Source: Hymenobacter tibetensis | GTDB taxonomy: Bacteria > Bacteroidota > Bacteroidia > Cytophagales > Hymenobacteraceae | Assembly: GCF_022827545.1 (NCBI RefSeq) | Contig: NZ_CP094669.1 | Span: 1 to 64,000, forward strand | Direction of reading: 5' to 3' | DNA length: 64,000 nt | Shown: in pieces, positions 60,303-64,000 of the stretch | Position numbering within the stretch: the stretch's first letter is position 1 | Layout of the letters: each line of letters begins with the position of its first letter | Notes under the pieces: generated by a model | What the model was told of the DNA's origin: nothing | Databases searched by the model: none | What the model saw: the letters and a program-made list of their open reading frames with translations, nothing else | Position numbers and translations under genes: made by a program

Positions 60303-61470
60303 CTCCACGCCGCACCGCAAACACGCGCAACTCGTCCGGCCCAGCATCGGCGAATTCAGCCGCCACGAGCTAGCTATTCTGGGGGCTCCCTGTGGCCGCA
60401 TCAAAGAGCTGGTAGCCCGTCTGCTGCCTCACCTCGAACCCACGCTGCGCGTAGCGTACGTGGATGCCGACCATGCTGCCGGCGACGACGCAGCCCAAGG
60501 TGGAACTGGCGGAGTTGATGCTATTCTGCAAGCCGGAGCCAGCGCTGAGCTAACCGACAAAATCACCTTCCGCCGCCTCGATCTGCGCCGGGGCCTCGAC
60601 ACATTTGCGCAGCAGGAATGGATGCACCAGCAAAGCCTGGTGCTGGTGAACGGCAACCACTTTCGCGCCCGCCAACAGCTTATCATCCTCGACCCAGCAA
60701 AGCCCCTCCAGAAAAAGCTTGACCGCCTAACGGATGTACGTCTGATTCTGCTGCCCGAAGGAGTAACTGAACTGCCCGACTATTTGCAGGAGCATTTGCA
60801 GAGTGCCGACATTCCCTGCTTAGGCTTGTCTGATACCGAGGCCATTGCGGCGGCAGTGCTTCAACACTGGCAGCAGCAGCAGCCTCGTTTGCGCGGGTTG
60901 GTGCTGGCGGGTGGGCAAAGCCAACGCATGGGCCAAGACAAAAGCCGCCTTACCTACCATGGCCAGCAGGAGCAGCGGGCATACGCTGCCGAACTGCTAG
61001 CCCCGTTCTGCGAAGACGTGCTGGTGTCCTGCCGCCCCGACCAAGTAACTGAACTGCAAGCCGCCGGCCTGGCACCGTTACCCGATACGTTTCTGGGACT
61101 AGGCCCCATGAGTGGCCTGCTGTCGGCGTTTCAACAGGACCCTGACGCCGCCTGGCTGGTAGTAGCCTGCGACTTGCCTTTCCTGACGGACGCTACCCTA
61201 GGACATTTGGTAGCGCATCGCCACGCAGGTCGTATGGCCACTGCCTACCGCAGTCCAGAAAACGAATGGCCCGAGCCGCTCATCACCATCTGGGAACCCC
61301 GTAGCTACGGCACACTGCTGCGTTTCTTGAGCTTAGGCTATTCTTGCCCCCGTAAAGCCCTCATCAACTCGGATATTGAACTGTTGCCGCCGCCGGCCCC
61401 AACAGAGCTGCGCAACATCAACACGCCAGAGCAGCAGGCCGAAGCACTGAAAGAAATAGAGGGGCGCTAG
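60292..61470 (+). CDS. mobA: two-domain molybdenum cofactor guanylyltransferase (MobB-like + MobA)
   Basis: The 392-residue protein has a C-terminal MobA domain (about 200-385) with the nucleotide signature LAGGQSQRMGQDKSRL near 204 and VACDLPFLTDATL with the metal-binding Asp. This domain attaches GMP to molybdopterin. The N-terminal 195 residues look like a MobB-type P-loop domain whose loop is degenerate: GAPCGRIKEL in place of GxxxxGKT, then LRVAYVDADHAAGDD. NTP binding by this half is therefore doubtful. The start ATG at 60292 lies within the end of moaC, so both are translated together. Confidence 0.85.
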   Translation: MPTNSTPHRKHAQLVRPSIGEFSRHELAILGAPCGRIKELVARLLPHLEPTLRVAYVDADHAAGDDAAQGGTGGVDAILQAGASAELTDKITFRRLDLRRGLDTFAQQEWMHQQSLVLVNGNHFRARQQLIILDPAKPLQKKLDRLTDVRLILLPEGVTELPDYLQEHLQSADIPCLGLSDTEAIAAAVLQHWQQQQPRLRGLVLAGGQSQRMGQDKSRLTYHGQQEQRAYAAELLAPFCEDVLVSCRPDQVTELQAAGLAPLPDTFLGLGPMSGLLSAFQQDPDAAWLVVACDLPFLTDATLGHLVAHRHAGRMATAYRSPENEWPEPLITIWEPRSYGTLLRFLSLGYSCPRKALINSDIELLPPPAPTELRNINTPEQQAEALKEIEGR

Positions 61471-61477
61471 CACACGG

Positions 61478-61897
61478 CTACGGGTGGGCCGCTACCCATA
61501 CGTCGCCGTCTTCGTAAAACTCTTTCTTCCAGATGGTTACTACCTGCTTTAGGGTGTCGATGATGTATTGGCAAGCGGCAAAGCTCTCGGCACGGTGGGG
61601 CGTCGAAACGGCTACTATCACGGCCACGTCGCCAATTTGCAGGGTGCCTTTCCGGTGAATGACCACCGCTTTTTCAAGCATGGGCCATTGCTCCTGTGCC
61701 TGCACCACCACCTTGCGGAGCTGGTGCAGCGCCATGCTGTCGTAAGCTTCGTATTCCAGGCGGACGACTGGCCGGCCGGTGCTTTTGTTGCGGACGGTAC
61801 CAATAAAAGCGTTAACCGCTCCGGCGCCATCCGCTTGCACCAACTGCAAGGCCGCGGCTACGTCAATGGGCTGATCAATGAGGTCGATGGTAATCAA
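61478..61897 (-). CDS. moaE: molybdopterin synthase catalytic subunit MoaE
   Basis: MoaE, with MoaD, converts cyclic pyranopterin monophosphate to molybdopterin. I chose the TTG at 61897 (ITIDLIDQPIDVAAAL), which gives 139 residues, the usual size; a GTG at 61948 would add a hydrophobic tail not typical of the family. Motifs: GAVNAFIGTVRNKSTGRPVVRLEYEAYDSMA, VVIHRKGTLQIGDVAVIVAVSTPHR, and TIWKKEFYEDGDVW with the catalytic Lys pair. It converges with mobA and follows moaD on the same strand after 115 bases. Confidence 0.93.
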   Translation of the reverse strand: MITIDLIDQPIDVAAALQLVQADGAGAVNAFIGTVRNKSTGRPVVRLEYEAYDSMALHQLRKVVVQAQEQWPMLEKAVVIHRKGTLQIGDVAVIVAVSTPHRAESFAACQYIIDTLKQVVTIWKKEFYEDGDVWVAAHP

Positions 61898-62012
61898 TGG
61901 GGGCACGAAAAAGAGAAGGACAACGAAAGGAGTACAGCAGGGCAGCACAAGCCAAGAAACATGACAAGCTAGGGTTGCCTGCCGCTTGTTCTTGGCGTAT
62001 CAGCAGGGGCGG

Positions 62013-62255
62013 TTAGCCACCGGCCACTGGCGGAATCAGCGCAATTTCGTCTCGCTCCTGTAGAAGCTGCGTGTCTTCGGCGTACTCGTTGTTGACGGCA
62101 ACGGCCAGGCTGCTGAGCTGGCTTAGGGCTGGGTACTGCGTGCGCAACTGCTCCAGCAACTGTTCTACGGGTTGGCCTTCCGGCGCATTCACTTCCAACA
62201 CCGACTGGCCTACTATTTCTTTGGCAATGCCAAAAAGAGCTATTTTCAAGTTCAT
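62013..62255 (-). CDS. moaD: molybdopterin synthase sulfur carrier subunit MoaD
   Basis: MoaD is the ubiquitin-like protein that carries sulfur as a C-terminal thiocarboxylate to MoaE. It has 80 residues with the beta-grasp pattern KIALFGIAKEIVG ... LLEQLRTQYPALSQLSSLAVAVNNEYA. It ends in PPVAGG, where the final Gly is adenylated and sulfurated. The enzyme that does this (MoeB) is not in the window. Together with moaE it forms a minus-strand pair inside the Moco cluster. Confidence 0.94.
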   Translation of the reverse strand: MNLKIALFGIAKEIVGQSVLEVNAPEGQPVEQLLEQLRTQYPALSQLSSLAVAVNNEYAEDTQLLQERDEIALIPPVAGG

Positions 62256-62285
62256 ATCACCTCAGTTTATGCGACTTCCGGCGTA

Positions 62286-62460
62286 GATTACGCAAATGCC
62301 AAACCGGATACCACCTTGGCTGGTTGTCTACCACGCAAAACTACTGCCGGAACACTTCAAGGCCCGATTACGCATACGGGAGAAGAATGACTGTTTTCCT
62401 GAAAAAAACGTTAAGTCTGCGTCAGCCTTGCTGCAATTCTAAAATCTGCGTAATCCTTGC
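62286..62460. repeat. GATTACGCA / TCTGCGT repeat cluster before moaA
   Basis: GATTACGCA occurs at 62286-62294 and 62366-62374, and its inverse TGCGTAATC at 62447-62455. In addition TCTGCGTCAGCCTTGC at 62416-62431 is repeated with two changes at 62445-62460. The cluster fills most of the gap between moaD and moaA. Confidence 0.6.
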
Positions 62461-62465
62461 CTCTT

Positions 62466-63479
62466 ATGTCCGCTGTTCCGTCTGTTTTGTATGATACCCA
62501 TGGCCGGCCGCTCGAGTACGTGCGGCTAGCCGTAACGGACCGCTGCAACCTGCGCTGCTTCTACTGCATGCCCGAAGAAGGCATCAAGTACATGCCCAAG
62601 CAGCAGTTGCTTACCTACGAGGAAATGGAGCGCCTAGTGGGCCTGATGGCCGGGCTAGGGGTTCGCAAAGTGCGCCTGACCGGCGGTGAGCCTTTCGTGC
62701 GGCGCGACTTAGTGCCGTTTATGACTCGGCTGGCAGCGCTACCTGGTATCGACGATATCAGTCTGACCACTAACGGGGTACTGACGGCTCCTTACGTGCC
62801 CGAACTGGCGCGCATTGGTGTGAAAGCCGTCAATCTGAGCCTCGATACGCTGGACCGCGCCCGGTTTGCCCGCATCACGCGCCGCGACGAGCTACCCCGC
62901 GTCATGGACACGTTTTATGCATTGCTCACTGCTGGCATCCAAGTGAAAATCAATGCGGTGGTGATGGATGGCCAGAACATCGAAGACATTGTGCCGCTCA
63001 CTGAACTGACGCGGGAGCTGCCGGTGGAAGTGCGCTTCATCGAGGAAATGCCTTTCAATGGTGGCAGCCACGCCGCTACGCCCGCCACGCTGCCCTGGAA
63101 CCACCGCCGCATCCGGGAGCACCTAGAAGAGCATTTCGGAGCGCTTACTCCCCTAGCGGTACCGGCGGGAGCCACCGCTTCCGAATACACCATTGCGGGC
63201 CATATGGGACACGTAGGCATTATTGCGGCCTATTCGCGTACGTTTTGCGGCACCTGCAACCGCATTCGGCTCACGGCGGAAGGCGGCCTCAAAACCTGCC
63301 TCTACGACCAAGGGGTGCTCGATGTAAAAGCGTTGCTGCGGGGCGGGTCTTCAGATGCTACCATTATAGAGGCTCTCACAACAGCTTTCCGGTACCGAGC
63401 GGCCAACGGCTTTGATGCCGAGCGCCAACGCCCGTTGCATCAGCTCAGCTTCGAGTCGATGTCGACTATTGGCGGCTAA
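62466..63479 (+). CDS. moaA: GTP 3',8-cyclase MoaA
   Basis: MoaA is a radical-SAM enzyme with two Fe-S clusters that rearranges GTP in the first step of Moco synthesis. The 337-residue protein has the SAM cluster motif CNLRCFYCMP (C-x3-C-x2-C) near residue 27. The LTGGEPFVRRDL SAM-binding block follows. The C-terminal cluster is in CGTCNRIRLTAEGGLKTCL, and the protein ends with the GG pair that inserts into the active site. I chose the ATG at 62466; a TTG three codons upstream is possible. MoaC, its partner, is encoded 2 kb upstream on the same strand. Confidence 0.96.
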   Translation: MSAVPSVLYDTHGRPLEYVRLAVTDRCNLRCFYCMPEEGIKYMPKQQLLTYEEMERLVGLMAGLGVRKVRLTGGEPFVRRDLVPFMTRLAALPGIDDISLTTNGVLTAPYVPELARIGVKAVNLSLDTLDRARFARITRRDELPRVMDTFYALLTAGIQVKINAVVMDGQNIEDIVPLTELTRELPVEVRFIEEMPFNGGSHAATPATLPWNHRRIREHLEEHFGALTPLAVPAGATASEYTIAGHMGHVGIIAAYSRTFCGTCNRIRLTAEGGLKTCLYDQGVLDVKALLRGGSSDATIIEALTTAFRYRAANGFDAERQRPLHQLSFESMSTIGG

Positions 63480-63529
63480 TACGCGGTTTTTGCACGTACT
63501 GCAGGGTAGCTGCTATTTCGTTCTGCGTT

Positions 63530-64000
63530 ATGAAGCTTCTGGTTATGTTGCTTGCCGTAGGTGGCGCGCTTTACTTCGGGGTGTGCGTACTGGTGTATTT
63601 CCAGCAAGAGCGCCTATTGTTCTTTCCGCAGAAGCTAGCCGCCAATTACCGCTTCTCGTTCGGGACACCGTTTCAGGAGCGCTGGTTCAAGACAGCAGAC
63701 GGCACCCGCTTGCATGCCCTTCTGTTCACGGTGCCTGCGTCCAAAGGCCTAGTGTTCTACCTACATGGCAACGCGGGCGCCCTCGATAGTTGGGGGGAAG
63801 AAGCTTCCACGTACACGCGCCTAGGCTACGAGGTGCTGCTCCTCGACTACCGGGGCTACGGCAAAAGCGGCGGCCAGATTGAAAGCCAAGCGCAATTCCT
63901 GCAGGATGTAGAAACAGTGTATCAGCACCTGCTCACGGAGTACCCCGAAAACCGAGTAGTTCTGGTGGGGTACTCGCTGGGTACCGGCGCCGCGGCCTGG
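63530..64000 (+). CDS. alpha/beta hydrolase (BEM46/ABHD13-like), 5' part only
   Basis: The first 157 codons of a membrane-anchored alpha/beta hydrolase; the gene runs off the window. An N-terminal span at about 2-22 (LLVMLLAVGGALYFGVCVLV) is followed by QQERLLFFPQKL, typical of the BEM46/ABHD13-like group. Then come VFYLHGNAGALDSW with the oxyanion-hole HGN, LLLDYRGYGKSGG, and the nucleophile elbow GYSLGTG with the catalytic Ser near residue 151. The Asp and His of the triad lie beyond the edge. Substrate unknown; probably a serine esterase/lipase-like enzyme on the periplasmic face or in the cytoplasm. Confidence 0.88.
   Translation, partial: MKLLVMLLAVGGALYFGVCVLVYFQQERLLFFPQKLAANYRFSFGTPFQERWFKTADGTRLHALLFTVPASKGLVFYLHGNAGALDSWGEEASTYTRLGYEVLLLDYRGYGKSGGQIESQAQFLQDVETVYQHLLTEYPENRVVLVGYSLGTGAAAW

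Noticed and set aside
59595..60404. The moeA frame continues open for 270 codons upstream of its ATG.
   Set aside because: This stretch is the exact antisense of moaC and the mobA start; MoeA proteins are about 400 residues, which fits the ATG at 59594.
1..64000. tRNA, rRNA, CRISPR arrays, transposases and toxin-antitoxin pairs.
   Set aside because: I looked for T-arm motifs, regularly spaced direct repeats and transposase-like proteins and found none that I can support; a dedicated tRNA and repeat scan would settle it.

Overview
The window looks like chromosome of a Bacteroidota of the order Cytophagales, most likely a Hymenobacter relative. The evidence is: -7 boxes of the form TAnnTTYG instead of TATAAT, almost no Shine-Dalgarno sequences, moderately high GC by eye, and lineage-typical proteins (DUF4270, DUF5686, DUF6056, a DksA-type regulator without its zinc cysteines, a short glycogen synthase, bacterial geranylgeranylglyceryl phosphate synthase). 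It reads as core genome. I saw no rRNA, tRNA, insertion sequence, phage block or CRISPR array. Both edges cut genes: a DUF721/DciA gene on the left and an alpha/beta hydrolase on the right.

Layout. 1-12.3 kb: recF-dciA (minus), pyruvate dehydrogenase E1 alpha, a membrane TPR protein, lumazine synthase, a DksA-like regulator, an RluB-type pseudouridine synthase with an Arg/Gly-rich head of about 415 residues, then coaX, an outer-membrane barrel, lptC, a small membrane protein and a PpiD-like chaperone. 12.5-27 kb: a TPR protein, recJ, DoxX, lptB, a GH3-family enzyme, AIM24, gltX, a pentapeptide protein, RidA, an orphan hydroxyacyl-CoA dehydrogenase C-terminal domain and a DUF6056 membrane protein. 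27-38 kb: glmS, DUF4270 lipoprotein and short glycogen synthase (minus), then panC, panD, a flippase-like membrane protein, heptose-1-phosphate adenylyltransferase, a zinc peptidase, acyl-CoA dehydrogenase and an AraC regulator. 38-47 kb: a three-gene minus-strand unit (holin-like protein, membrane protein, GGGPS), a J-domain/TPR protein, a fasciclin protein, a DUF5686 barrel and a PA14-PA14-OmpA protein.

47-56 kb: a SAM-I riboswitch controls metH, with metF directly behind it; then a small TPR protein, a secreted TonB-C-domain protein, a lipoprotein and an N-acetylmuramoyl-L-alanine amidase. 56-58.3 kb: an OFA-family MFS transporter with a 46-residue companion peptide, and a DUF2007 protein. 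58.4-63.5 kb: a molybdenum-cofactor cluster (moeA, moaC, a two-domain mobA, moaE, moaD, moaA) laid out on alternating strands.

Functional threads: envelope building (lptB, lptC, PpiD, glmS, heptose nucleotide synthesis, OmpA/PA14, amidase), cofactor synthesis (riboflavin, CoA through panC/panD/coaX, Moco), and one-carbon metabolism (metH/metF under SAM control). The items most worth a second look are the disordered head of the pseudouridine synthase, several long perfect or near-perfect intergenic hairpins, the two-domain MobA, the PA14-PA14-OmpA fusion, the orphan HCDH domain and the ether-lipid-type GGGPS. I did not find a convincing entirely new multi-gene system.
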